A DNA stretch of 9,434 nt from an uncultured Anaerolineae bacterium (GTDB taxonomy: Bacteria > Chloroflexota > Anaerolineae > Anaerolineales > Villigracilaceae), in contig CAINXK010000325.1 of the NCBI GenBank assembly GCA_903854805.1, positions 1 to 9,434 on the forward strand. Reading direction: 5' to 3'. A program made the position numbers and the translations under genes. Below are positions 1-5,816 of this stretch, one piece after another. The notes below the pieces were generated by a model that had not been told where the DNA came from, ran no database searches, and worked only from the letters and a program-made list of their open reading frames with translations. Each line of letters opens with the position of its first letter. Within the stretch, counting starts at the first letter, position 1.

Positions 1-254
1 CGTTCGAAATTGCCGGGGCTGATAAGGCAATCGCCTTTCGTTTTATGGAAGCCCTCGAATTATGCCTACCGGCTACTACTCTGGGAGACGTTTATTCACT
101 GGTTTTACACCCGGCTACATCTTCACATCGCGGCCTCACTCCGCAAGAACGCGAGAAGGTCGGGATATCAGATGGGCTAGTACGCCTCTCCACTGGAATC
201 GAGGATATCGGAGACATACTTGCCGATCTGGAACAGGCCTTCAGCAAGATCTAA
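1..254 (+). CDS. Cys/Met-metabolism PLP-dependent enzyme, C-terminal fragment
   Basis: Only the last 84 or so residues are present; the reading frame enters at base 3 and ends at TAA 252-254. The fragment contains SLVLHPATSSHRGLTPQERE followed by GISDGLVRLSTGIED and a final DLEQAF helix. This is the typical C-terminus of the cystathionine gamma-synthase / methionine gamma-lyase / O-acetylhomoserine sulfhydrylase family (Cys_Met_Meta_PP fold). In that family the Arg of the GLVRLS(T/V)GIE motif binds the substrate carboxylate. The PLP lysine and the substrate-specificity residues lie upstream of the window, so the exact reaction (gamma-synthase, gamma-lyase or sulfhydrylase) cannot be decided. 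The enzyme would be cytosolic and act in sulfur amino acid metabolism. There is no sign that it is co-transcribed with the lipoprotein gene 222 bases downstream. Confidence 0.88.
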   Translation, partial: FEIAGADKAIAFRFMEALELCLPATTLGDVYSLVLHPATSSHRGLTPQEREKVGISDGLVRLSTGIEDIGDILADLEQAFSKI

Positions 255-324
255 ATCGGCCGCAGGTATTTGGTCTTTCCAAATATTTCCCGAAGTTGTC
301 TGAGGTTAAGCAAATATCAGAAAA

Positions 325-383
325 TTGGAATTGTTTAAATTTGGATTATTTTATTTTCAAAATCAGTCCTTGGTTTTAATAAT
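325..383 (+). promoter_or_regulatory. AT-rich candidate promoter region for the lipoprotein gene
   Basis: The 222-base gap between the PLP enzyme and the lipoprotein is strongly AT-rich here. Two poor-to-moderate sigma-70-like pairs can be drawn: TTGGAA (325-330) with TATTTT (347-352), spacer 16; and TTCAAA (356-361) with AATAAT (378-383), spacer 16. Neither is decisive. A transcript from either would carry a leader of about 90-130 bases before the ATG at 477. The rest of the gap holds no further feature that I can support. Confidence 0.25.
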
Positions 384-463
384 GGTACAGAACTTTCCTT
401 GGTTAGTAGAAAATCCACCAGTTTTTTATATGCGAACCAACCGCATCAACATTGAAATAAGAC

Positions 464-470
464 AAGGAGA
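464..470 (+). promoter_or_regulatory. Shine-Dalgarno site for the lipoprotein gene
   Basis: AAGGAGA lies 6 bases before the ATG at 477, a strong and well-spaced ribosome binding site that fixes this start. It contrasts with the leaderless-looking starts of the regulator and iscX. Confidence 0.75.
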
Positions 471-476
471 GATAAT

Positions 477-1706
477 ATGAAAAAGAAAACACCCTACTCC
501 CTGGCTGTGAGCATGCTTGTATTGGCAATCCTCGCTTGCAGTCTACCCGGTTCTAACCAGCCCACACAGGCACCGGGTGAACCCATGACCAGCGTGGCCC
601 AAACCGTGCAGGTTGAACTTACCGCTGCGAGTTCTCAGGCCCAAGTGGTCATCGCAACCAACCCACCGGTACTTATTACTGCTGTGCCTGGTGTTACTTT
701 ACCACCCAACCCAACTGCTCCACCCGAACCAACCATCCCGGCCCCTACATCAATTACCACGCCCTGTAATCGCGCTCAATTTATCTCAGATGTCAGCATC
801 CCAGACGGCACGAATATTCAGGTCAATCAACCATTTACCAAAACCTGGCGCCTTAAAAATACCGGTTCCTGTACCTGGACATCTGGCTACCAACTCATCT
901 TTGATCATGGTGACCAAATGAGTGGACCTGCTGCCCAACCCCTGACTGGCGGCGCAATCAGCCCAGGCCAGGGAGTTGATATCTCAGTTAATCTGGCATC
1001 ACCAGCTGCAGCCGGAACCTACAAAGGATATTGGCAAATCCGTGACCAGAACGGGGTAGTCTTTGGCACCAATACTGGCGCATTCTGGGTGCAAATCATC
1101 ACGATTCCGCCTACACCAACTTCCGCACCCGCGGGGGCAACCATCGTTATTCCAATTCCACATCTCACCCTTGTCATACCGCTGCCCACCATCATCCTAC
1201 CACCACCTGTTGGAATGATGCCAGCGCCGCTTGTCCCATCAGAAAGTGGTTCAGTCCGCGCAGATGGCAATACGATCTTAGCGCCGAATGTAGGTGACAC
1301 CGACCCTAATTTAAGTCAACAGGCCTTCGTCAGCTTCGATATCTCCGGCATACCAGCCGGTGCTACTGTTCTCGAAGTCAAGACCAACTTTGGCGACTTC
1401 GACCAACTTGGGAATGCCTTCGCCCTGGGTTGTCTGCGCATGTATCATCAAAATTATGGCGCGGTTGACCCAAGCGACTTCACAGCAGGCGCTCCGGTTG
1501 GCTCCGTGGCGCGCTGGTGCAGCGCAGGCGAACTTTCCGCCATAACAGCCATGCCAGAGCTAAAGGCTGCTATCCAGGCAGCTGTGGGCCACCCGCGCGC
1601 GCACTTCCGCGTTCAATTTAATGACACCGCCACCAATAGCAACAACTCGGCTGACATGGTGCGCCTTGGGTCCGGGATTAAACTTTTGATCTCATTTACC
1701 CCGTAA
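477..1706 (+). CDS. Secreted lipoprotein with NBR1-like Ig domain and C-terminal beta domain
   Basis: 409 residues. Residues 2-4 are KKK, followed by a hydrophobic stretch and a lipobox ILAC with Cys21, so this should be a lipid-anchored protein outside the cytoplasmic membrane. Residues 22-96 are a Pro/Thr-rich low-complexity linker. Residues about 97-207 match the NBR1 central ('Next to BRCA1') Ig-like domain as found in bacterial surface proteins; the signatures are FTKTWRLKNTGSCTW (119-134) and GTYKGYWQIRDQNGVVFGT (180-198). Cys97 and Cys132 could form a disulfide. A second Pro-rich linker (about 210-255) leads to a C-terminal domain (about 256-409) with SQQAFVSFDISGIPAGATV, which resembles DNRLRE-type beta-sandwich domains; it has Cys319 and Cys348. 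No catalytic motif is visible. An adhesion or ligand-binding role at the cell surface is inference. The gene appears monocistronic and ends at the hairpin 1721-1775. Confidence 0.88.
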   Translation: MKKKTPYSLAVSMLVLAILACSLPGSNQPTQAPGEPMTSVAQTVQVELTAASSQAQVVIATNPPVLITAVPGVTLPPNPTAPPEPTIPAPTSITTPCNRAQFISDVSIPDGTNIQVNQPFTKTWRLKNTGSCTWTSGYQLIFDHGDQMSGPAAQPLTGGAISPGQGVDISVNLASPAAAGTYKGYWQIRDQNGVVFGTNTGAFWVQIITIPPTPTSAPAGATIVIPIPHLTLVIPLPTIILPPPVGMMPAPLVPSESGSVRADGNTILAPNVGDTDPNLSQQAFVSFDISGIPAGATVLEVKTNFGDFDQLGNAFALGCLRMYHQNYGAVDPSDFTAGAPVGSVARWCSAGELSAITAMPELKAAIQAAVGHPRAHFRVQFNDTATNSNNSADMVRLGSGIKLLISFTP

Positions 1707-1720
1707 ATAACCATATCCAC

Positions 1721-1775
1721 AATCAAAAACGATAAAACCAGGGCTTGCCAGGCTCTGGTTTTATCGTTTTTGATT
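1721..1775. terminator. Bidirectional rho-independent terminator
   Basis: A perfect 21-bp inverted repeat has arms 1721-1741 and 1755-1775. The stem continues inward with GC and GU pairs, leaving a loop of roughly TGCCA. The GC-rich core (CCAG...CTGG) is flanked by AAAAACGATAAAA on the left and TTTTATCGTTTTT on the right. Either strand therefore reads as a GC hairpin followed by a T-rich tail. It sits between convergent genes, the lipoprotein (stop at 1706) and the minus-strand regulator (stop at 1778), and would serve both. Confidence 0.9.
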
Positions 1776-1777
1776 CC

Positions 1778-2395
1778 TTAATTTTTTATCAAAAACTGGC
1801 AGAAACTCGTTCCAAGGGAGGTTTTCTCCAACCGGGCGGTTTGCTCAACATTCAAACCCAATCGCTGGCGAAGGATCCTGGCATCGATGCTGCATAATTC
1901 AGGGTGGTCACGAATGACTGCCGCGTAAGGGCAATGTTCAAAAATAATCCGCGGCGCGGCAGCATGGGCCTCCCAGCGAGCAGCATACCCAGCCAGGTTC
2001 AGCCTGGCGATGACCAGGGCCAACCGGCGCGTTATATGGCCAGATGTTTCTCCAGCTTGCATTGGAAGCAGACCGGCAGCAATTGATTCCAATACTGATT
2101 CGATTTCAGCGTCCGGGAGATTTTCGAACACTTTCCCAAATAACACATCAACGAGCCTGGTCAGGTTATCGCCCAATGCAGCTTCACCCAACCCAAAAAC
2201 CTGCACTGGACGGCCGCGTCCCTGTTCGGGACGAAACCCAATATTTTGCACGCGTCCATCCGAAACCAGGATAGCCAAATGATAACGAATATTGGCTGCA
2301 GTTACTCGCAATGCGCGACTGATTTCCTGGGCACTTACGCCTTTGTGTTGGCTCAAATATCCAAGTATCCTCTGGCGGGATGTTATTTTTGTCAT
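1778..2395 (-). CDS. ArsR/SufR-like winged-helix transcriptional regulator with Cys motif
   Basis: 205 residues from the preferred ATG at 2395. Residues 5-50 form a helix-turn-helix (RQRILGYLSQHKGVSAQEIS, then AANIRYHLAILVSDGRV), with a wing at about 54-69 (RPEQGRGRPVQVFGLG). The C-terminal half has HCPYAAVIRDHPELC (Cys155-x12-Cys168) and ends with SFCQFLI (Cys199). The CysX12Cys spacing and the final Cys match the SufR family, whose members sense Fe-S clusters and repress Fe-S biogenesis genes. The SufR pattern has a further Cys between the second and last, and that position is not Cys here, so cluster binding is plausible but unproven. In-frame starts further upstream exist (ATG at 2410 and 2407, TTG at 2434). 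I prefer 2395 because a good promoter places the transcript start only a few bases before it. The gene is divergent from the iscX-nuo operon across a 38-bp palindrome, so autorepression and control of that operon are inferred. Confidence 0.85.
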   Translation of the reverse strand: MTKITSRQRILGYLSQHKGVSAQEISRALRVTAANIRYHLAILVSDGRVQNIGFRPEQGRGRPVQVFGLGEAALGDNLTRLVDVLFGKVFENLPDAEIESVLESIAAGLLPMQAGETSGHITRRLALVIARLNLAGYAARWEAHAAAPRIIFEHCPYAAVIRDHPELCSIDARILRQRLGLNVEQTARLEKTSLGTSFCQFLIKN

Positions 2396-2405
2396 GACAT
2401 TTGTC

Positions 2406-2434
2406 ATCATATCATCACTAATCGAATTATGCAA
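2406..2434 (-). promoter_or_regulatory. Promoter of the SufR-like regulator gene
   Basis: On the minus strand, TTGCAT (2434-2429) and TATGAT (2411-2406; one mismatch from TATAAT) are separated by exactly 17 bases. Transcription would start near 2399, only a few bases before the ATG at 2395, giving a leaderless or near-leaderless mRNA. No Shine-Dalgarno sequence precedes any of the candidate starts. The -35 hexamer lies inside the left arm of the 38-bp palindrome, so a protein bound there would block RNA polymerase. Confidence 0.6.
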
Positions 2435-2457
2435 ATATATATTTGCATAATTCGATT
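2420..2457. promoter_or_regulatory. 38-bp perfect palindrome, probable operator
   Basis: The half site AATCGAATTATGCAAATAT (2420-2438) is followed directly by its exact reverse complement (2439-2457), with no spacer and no mismatch. It contains the regulator's -35 box (2429-2434) and touches the -35 of the iscX promoter (2456-2461). A dimeric winged-helix regulator encoded alongside is the obvious candidate to bind it. The sequence does not resemble the CAAC-N6-GTTG site described for cyanobacterial SufR, so a different recognition sequence is implied. There is no T-tract and it sits between divergent starts, so it is not a terminator. Confidence 0.8.
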
Positions 2458-2484
2458 GACCTTTCTAGCCCTAGCCGCTATAAT
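2456..2484 (+). promoter_or_regulatory. Promoter of the iscX-nuoB-nuoCD-nuoI operon
   Basis: TTGACC (2456-2461; 5 of 6 to consensus) and a perfect TATAAT (2479-2484) are separated by 17 bases. This is the best sigma-70-type promoter in the window. The predicted start is near 2491, only a few bases before the ATG at 2495, so the mRNA should be leaderless or nearly so. The -35 box overlaps the right edge of the 38-bp palindrome. Confidence 0.75.
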
Positions 2485-2494
2485 TTTCAAAATC

Positions 2495-2701
2495 ATGGCA
2501 GAGACTCTACACTGGGAAGCCACCTATGCAATTGCGCTGGCATTAAAAGCTGCGCACCCCAACGTGAAGATGGAGGACGTTTCGCTCCAGATGTTGCTAG
2601 CCTGGACTCTGGCCCTCCCTACCTTCGAGGATGATCTGGCTCTAGCCAATGACGATATCCTTCTTTCAATATACCAGGACTGGTTCGAGGAGATATTATG
2701 A
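2495..2701 (+). CDS. iscX: Fe-S cluster assembly protein IscX
   Basis: 68 residues, close to the 66 of E. coli IscX (YfhJ). It shows the family pattern along its length: [20 protein letters not shown] (N-terminal helix region), [19 protein letters not shown] (compare E. coli FTDMHQWICDLEDFDDD) and [16 protein letters not shown] (compare SNEKILEAILLVWLDE). IscX is a small acidic protein that binds iron and the cysteine desulfurase IscS and modulates cluster assembly on IscU. The frame stays open far upstream, but that part overlaps the divergent regulator and the palindrome. ATG 2495 is chosen because the strong promoter's -10 ends 10 bases earlier and the family length fits. No Shine-Dalgarno sequence is present, consistent with leaderless translation. 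Its TGA (2699-2701) overlaps the nuoB ATG (2698) as ATGA, implying translational coupling. Its position as first gene of a complex I operon is unusual. Confidence 0.85.
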   Translation: MAETLHWEATYAIALALKAAHPNVKMEDVSLQMLLAWTLALPTFEDDLALANDDILLSIYQDWFEEIL

Positions 2702-3351
2702 GCACAAATGAACTCAACCTGCCGGGCTTCGAAATCCCATCGGATCTTGACGGCAAAGTAGCCATTACGACGCTGGACCGGATGTACAATTTCGGCCGGC
2801 GTTCATCCATCTGGCCGATGATGTTCGGCCTGGCTTGTTGCGCGATCGAAATGATCGCGGCCCAGGCTGCACGCTACGACATGGCCAGATTTGGCATGGA
2901 AGTAATGCGCCCCAGTCCACGGCAAAGCGATGTGATGATTGTAGCCGGCACGGTTACAAAAAAAATGATCCCTTCCATCGTACGTTTGTTCAACCAGATG
3001 CCTGAGCCTAAATATGTAGTTGCCATGGGTGCCTGTGCTTCCGGCGGAGGCCCTTTCAAAGAGGGCTACAACGTAGTTGCTGGAATTGATAAATTCTTAC
3101 CTGTGGATGTGTATATACCCGGGTGCCCGCCCACTCCCCAGGCTCTAATGGCTGGAATGATCAAACTTCAGGAAAAAATCGACAGACAGTCCATTAAAAC
3201 CGTTCGTTGGTATCAGAAAGGCGCAGATTCTGTCGAAGTAGCCGTGCCCTTCCTGGGACCAGACTTGATCGACCCCAGGCGCATCCCTGAAATCAAGGCC
3301 AAGGCTGCAGAACTGGCTAATCCTCCCGCCCCGGCCGCTGAAAACGCGTAG
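2698..3351 (+). CDS. nuoB: NADH-quinone oxidoreductase subunit B (NuoB, cluster N2 subunit)
   Basis: 217 residues. This hydrophilic complex I subunit carries the terminal [4Fe-4S] cluster N2 that reduces quinone. The four cluster ligands are visible: the tandem pair in [10 protein letters not shown] (Cys47, Cys48), GACASGGG (Cys113) and PGCPPTP (Cys143). The motif [20 protein letters not shown] (70-89) is also typical. The family core ends around residue 165; the remaining 50 or so residues are an extension ending in an Ala/Pro-rich tail. The start is supported by GAGGAG (2687-2692), 5 bases before the ATG, and by the ATGA overlap with iscX. nuoCD follows after 10 bases. nuoA, which commonly precedes nuoB, is missing here. 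Confidence 0.97.
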   Translation: MSTNELNLPGFEIPSDLDGKVAITTLDRMYNFGRRSSIWPMMFGLACCAIEMIAAQAARYDMARFGMEVMRPSPRQSDVMIVAGTVTKKMIPSIVRLFNQMPEPKYVVAMGACASGGGPFKEGYNVVAGIDKFLPVDVYIPGCPPTPQALMAGMIKLQEKIDRQSIKTVRWYQKGADSVEVAVPFLGPDLIDPRRIPEIKAKAAELANPPAPAAENA

Positions 3352-3361
3352 GAGAAACTAA

Positions 3362-5107
3362 ATGGCTACCCCTGTACTCACTGAAACGATCGACCTGGCA
3401 GCCCGGTTTCCTGGCGCAGTCACTGCTGATATCCGTCCTGGCTTTTCCGGTTGGATGGTGGAAAAAGATTCTCTGATCAATGTGGCTACAGCCATACGTG
3501 ACGAATTCGGCTATGACCTGCTGTCATCAGTCACCGGCGTGGATTACCCAGAACAGAATAAACTCGAAGTTGTTTACCACGCCTACAAAACCACAGGTGG
3601 CCCGGCTTTGGTTTTCAAAACCCAGGCCGAGCGCGTAGACCCGGTCGAAGTCCCATCGCTGGTCGTGATTTGGCCAGGCGCAGAATTACAGGAACGCGAA
3701 GCCTGGGATATGTTTGGGATTAAATTCAGCGGACACCCCGACCTGCGTCGTATTTTAATGTGGGAAGGCTTTGAGGGGTTCCCCCTGCGCAAAGACTGGA
3801 AAGAAGCTTTCTACGAAGAAGAAACCAAACCGCTCAAAAGCCGCTGGCCGGAAGGCAAGCATTCCTATGCTGAGACACGTAATCCATATGGCGATAACAT
3901 CATGTTTACGCCAGGCTTCGATCCTGAAAAGTGGACACCCACCGATCCTGAAGAAGCGCTTTACGCTGCGCTGAAAAAATACAAAACCGAAGAAAAAGAT
4001 GGCATCAAGACCGACCACATCATCGTCAACATGGGACCGCAGCATCCATCCACCCATGGCGTTTTCCGCGCTGTCGTAGTGTTGGACGGTGAAACTGTCC
4101 TCAGCATCAAACCGGTCATGGGCTACTTGCACCGGAACCACGAGAAGATCGGTGAACGCAATACCTTCCTACAAAACATGCCCTACACAGATCGCCTAGA
4201 CTACTTCAATTCCATGTATAACAACTGGGGCTATGCCCTGGCAGTCGAAAAATTGATGGGAGTCAAGGTGCCGGAACGCGCAGAATATATTCGCGTCATC
4301 ATGGGCGAACTCAGCCGCATTCAAAATCACCTGATCTTGTTTGGCATGCTTTGGAATGATCTGGGGGCCTATTTCACACCGGCTTTGTATGCCTTTGAAG
4401 AACGCGAGCTAATTCTCGATATTTTCGAAGCTGTTTCCGGTGCGCGCATGATGTGTAACTACTACCGCTTTGGTGGTGTCGTACGTGATATTGATGAAGT
4501 AAATTTAAAGAAAATCAAGGACCTGGTTTTCGACCGCCTGCCTCGCAAAATCGAAGAATTTGATCGCCTGCTTTCTGAGAATGAAATTTTTGTTTCACGT
4601 ATGAAAGGTATTGGCTACCTGAGCCCCGAAGATGCTGTCGCATACTCGGTCACTGGCCCAACACTACGCGCCGCCGGTATCCCTTACGACCTCCGGCGTG
4701 CTGACCCATACGGCATCTACGACCGTTTTGAATTCGACATTCCGGTGCGATTTAACAGCGACCTGTTGGATCGTTACAGTGTACGTGTCGATGAGATCCG
4801 CCAGTCCATTCGTATCCTGCAACAGGCCGTCAAACAAATTCCGGAAGGACCCTTCCTGACAGGTAAACCTCAATATCAGGTCCGCGTCCCGGCAGGCGAG
4901 GCCTATGGGCGTGTGGAATCCCCCAAAGGCGAGCTGGGTTTCTATGTTATTTCCAATGGGAAGGCCAATCCCTACAGATACCACATCCGCACTCCATCGT
5001 TCGTCAATATCACATCGGTGGAAAAAATGTGCATTGGCACCAAGATCGCAGATTTTGTTACCATTCTGGGCACAGTCGATATCGTGCTCGGCGAACTCGA
5101 CCGGTAG
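3362..5107 (+). CDS. nuoCD: NuoC-NuoD fusion, NADH-quinone oxidoreductase subunit C/D
   Basis: 581 residues, a fused 30-kDa plus 49-kDa complex I subunit like E. coli NuoCD (about 600). Residues 1-150 are NuoC, with the signature [17 protein letters not shown] (116-132) and PLRKDW (141-146). Residues about 150-215 are a charged linker. Residues 216-581 are NuoD, with [12 protein letters not shown] (225-236), [12 protein letters not shown] (254-265), [10 protein letters not shown] (291-300) and the C-terminal PSFVNI...[20 protein letters not shown]. His232 and Tyr281 have the same 49-residue spacing as His38 and Tyr87 of Thermus Nqo4, which contact the quinone headgroup, so quinone reduction is expected. 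The CxxC pairs that hold nickel in [NiFe] hydrogenases are absent, so this is a true complex I subunit. AGGAG (3350-3354) lies 7 bases before the ATG. nuoI follows after 11 bases. Confidence 0.97.
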   Translation: MATPVLTETIDLAARFPGAVTADIRPGFSGWMVEKDSLINVATAIRDEFGYDLLSSVTGVDYPEQNKLEVVYHAYKTTGGPALVFKTQAERVDPVEVPSLVVIWPGAELQEREAWDMFGIKFSGHPDLRRILMWEGFEGFPLRKDWKEAFYEEETKPLKSRWPEGKHSYAETRNPYGDNIMFTPGFDPEKWTPTDPEEALYAALKKYKTEEKDGIKTDHIIVNMGPQHPSTHGVFRAVVVLDGETVLSIKPVMGYLHRNHEKIGERNTFLQNMPYTDRLDYFNSMYNNWGYALAVEKLMGVKVPERAEYIRVIMGELSRIQNHLILFGMLWNDLGAYFTPALYAFEERELILDIFEAVSGARMMCNYYRFGGVVRDIDEVNLKKIKDLVFDRLPRKIEEFDRLLSENEIFVSRMKGIGYLSPEDAVAYSVTGPTLRAAGIPYDLRRADPYGIYDRFEFDIPVRFNSDLLDRYSVRVDEIRQSIRILQQAVKQIPEGPFLTGKPQYQVRVPAGEAYGRVESPKGELGFYVISNGKANPYRYHIRTPSFVNITSVEKMCIGTKIADFVTILGTVDIVLGELDR

Positions 5108-5118
5108 GAGTGTGAATC

Positions 5119-5700
5119 ATGTATGGTTTAGGTTTAATTAAAGGTCTAAGCGTTACTCTCAGCCGGTTCATCGAATCCTATACCGAGGATTTCCGCTGGC
5201 TCTTCAACCGTTACGGAAAAGTTGAGTTCCGTTCAAGCAAAGACACACGTGGAACATTCACCGTTCAGTACCCTGAAGAACGTCTAATTATCCCCGAAGA
5301 ATTTCGATACGTGCCATTCCTGGTTTACGATGAGGGCGAAAACGGTGAAAAAAATATCCGCTGCACATCCTGCGGTATTTGTGCCAAAGCCTGCCCGCCC
5401 CAGTGCATCTGGATCGTAAGAACCAGCGACCCTGTCACGGGCCGCCCATTACCTCAGCCTGCCGAGTTTTACATCGACGCCGATGTGTGTATGAACTGCG
5501 GTTTTTGTGCCGAATATTGCCCCTTCGATGCAATCAAAATGGATCACGACTTCGAAATCGCATCCTATGGGCGCAGTTTGCTCAATAAAGAGCGCCTGAT
5601 GAAGCCTGCCTCTTATTATGCAAGTATTCGACCCAAGAACAACGCCCGCGAAGAAGCTGCTCGCGCCGAGAAAGCCGCAGCCAAAGCAGCCAAGGCTTAA
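5119..5700 (+). CDS. nuoI: NADH-quinone oxidoreductase subunit I (NuoI, 2x[4Fe-4S])
   Basis: 193 residues. This ferredoxin-like subunit carries clusters N6a and N6b and passes electrons to NuoB. The two binding motifs are CTSCGICAKACPP (Cys82, 85, 88, 92) and CMNCGFCAEYCPFDA (Cys124, 127, 130, 134); an extra Cys96 follows the first. The N-terminal segment (1-60), with GLIKGLSVTLSRF and YPEERLIIPEEFR, matches NuoI, where it lies along the membrane arm. Residues about 174-193 form an Ala/Lys/Glu-rich helical tail beyond the conserved core. The AGGAG that overlaps the nuoCD stop lies 8 bases before the ATG. It is the last gene of the compact operon: a 116-base gap with a dyad follows, and no nuoH, J, K, L, M or N comes after. 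Confidence 0.95.
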   Translation: MYGLGLIKGLSVTLSRFIESYTEDFRWLFNRYGKVEFRSSKDTRGTFTVQYPEERLIIPEEFRYVPFLVYDEGENGEKNIRCTSCGICAKACPPQCIWIVRTSDPVTGRPLPQPAEFYIDADVCMNCGFCAEYCPFDAIKMDHDFEIASYGRSLLNKERLMKPASYYASIRPKNNAREEAARAEKAAAKAAKA

Positions 5701-5736
5701 CCAGTCCTGTCTGTGCCTTTAGCAGAATATTTTTAT

Positions 5737-5774
5737 ATTGCAGATCAGGTTAGGGTATAATCCTGATCTGCAAT
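5737..5774 (+). terminator. Dyad after nuoI: likely terminator with a -10-like TATAAT in its loop
   Basis: ATTGCAGATCAGG (5737-5749) and its exact reverse complement CCTGATCTGCAAT (5762-5774) enclose a 12-base loop and are followed by TTGTTTTA. This could end the iscX-nuo transcript. The loop ends in a perfect TATAAT (5756-5761), so the dyad could instead be an operator around an mrp promoter with a start near 5768. No good -35 hexamer is found 16-18 bases upstream of it, which weakens that reading. Partial termination with read-through into mrp is also possible. Confidence 0.55.
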
Positions 5775-5816
5775 TTGTTTTAATGATCCCATCCTCTAGA
5801 TAGGTAAATAAATAAA

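Noticed and set aside
267..285. Short hairpin TATTTGG-TCTTT-CCAAATA after the PLP enzyme gene
   Set aside because: The stem is 7 bp and AT-rich with only three T following, too weak to call a terminator.
62..379. 105-codon plus-strand frame overlapping the PLP enzyme and the gap
   Set aside because: It is out of frame with the conserved enzyme C-terminus, and its composition is not protein-like.
2420..2457. 38-bp palindrome as a terminator or transposon end
   Set aside because: It lies between divergent starts, has no T-tract or target-site duplication, and overlaps both promoters.
2246..2494. Upstream in-frame extension of iscX on the plus strand
   Set aside because: It runs through the regulator's coding region, the palindrome and the promoter, and the IscX family length fits the start at 2495.
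3755..4141. 128-codon open frame on the minus strand in nuoCD
   Set aside because: It is antisense to conserved NuoC/NuoD sequence, with no ribosome binding site or family resemblance.
4019..5107. NuoD-like part as a group 4 [NiFe] hydrogenase large subunit
   Set aside because: The N- and C-terminal CxxC nickel ligands are absent, while complex I motifs and the quinone-site His232/Tyr281 are present.
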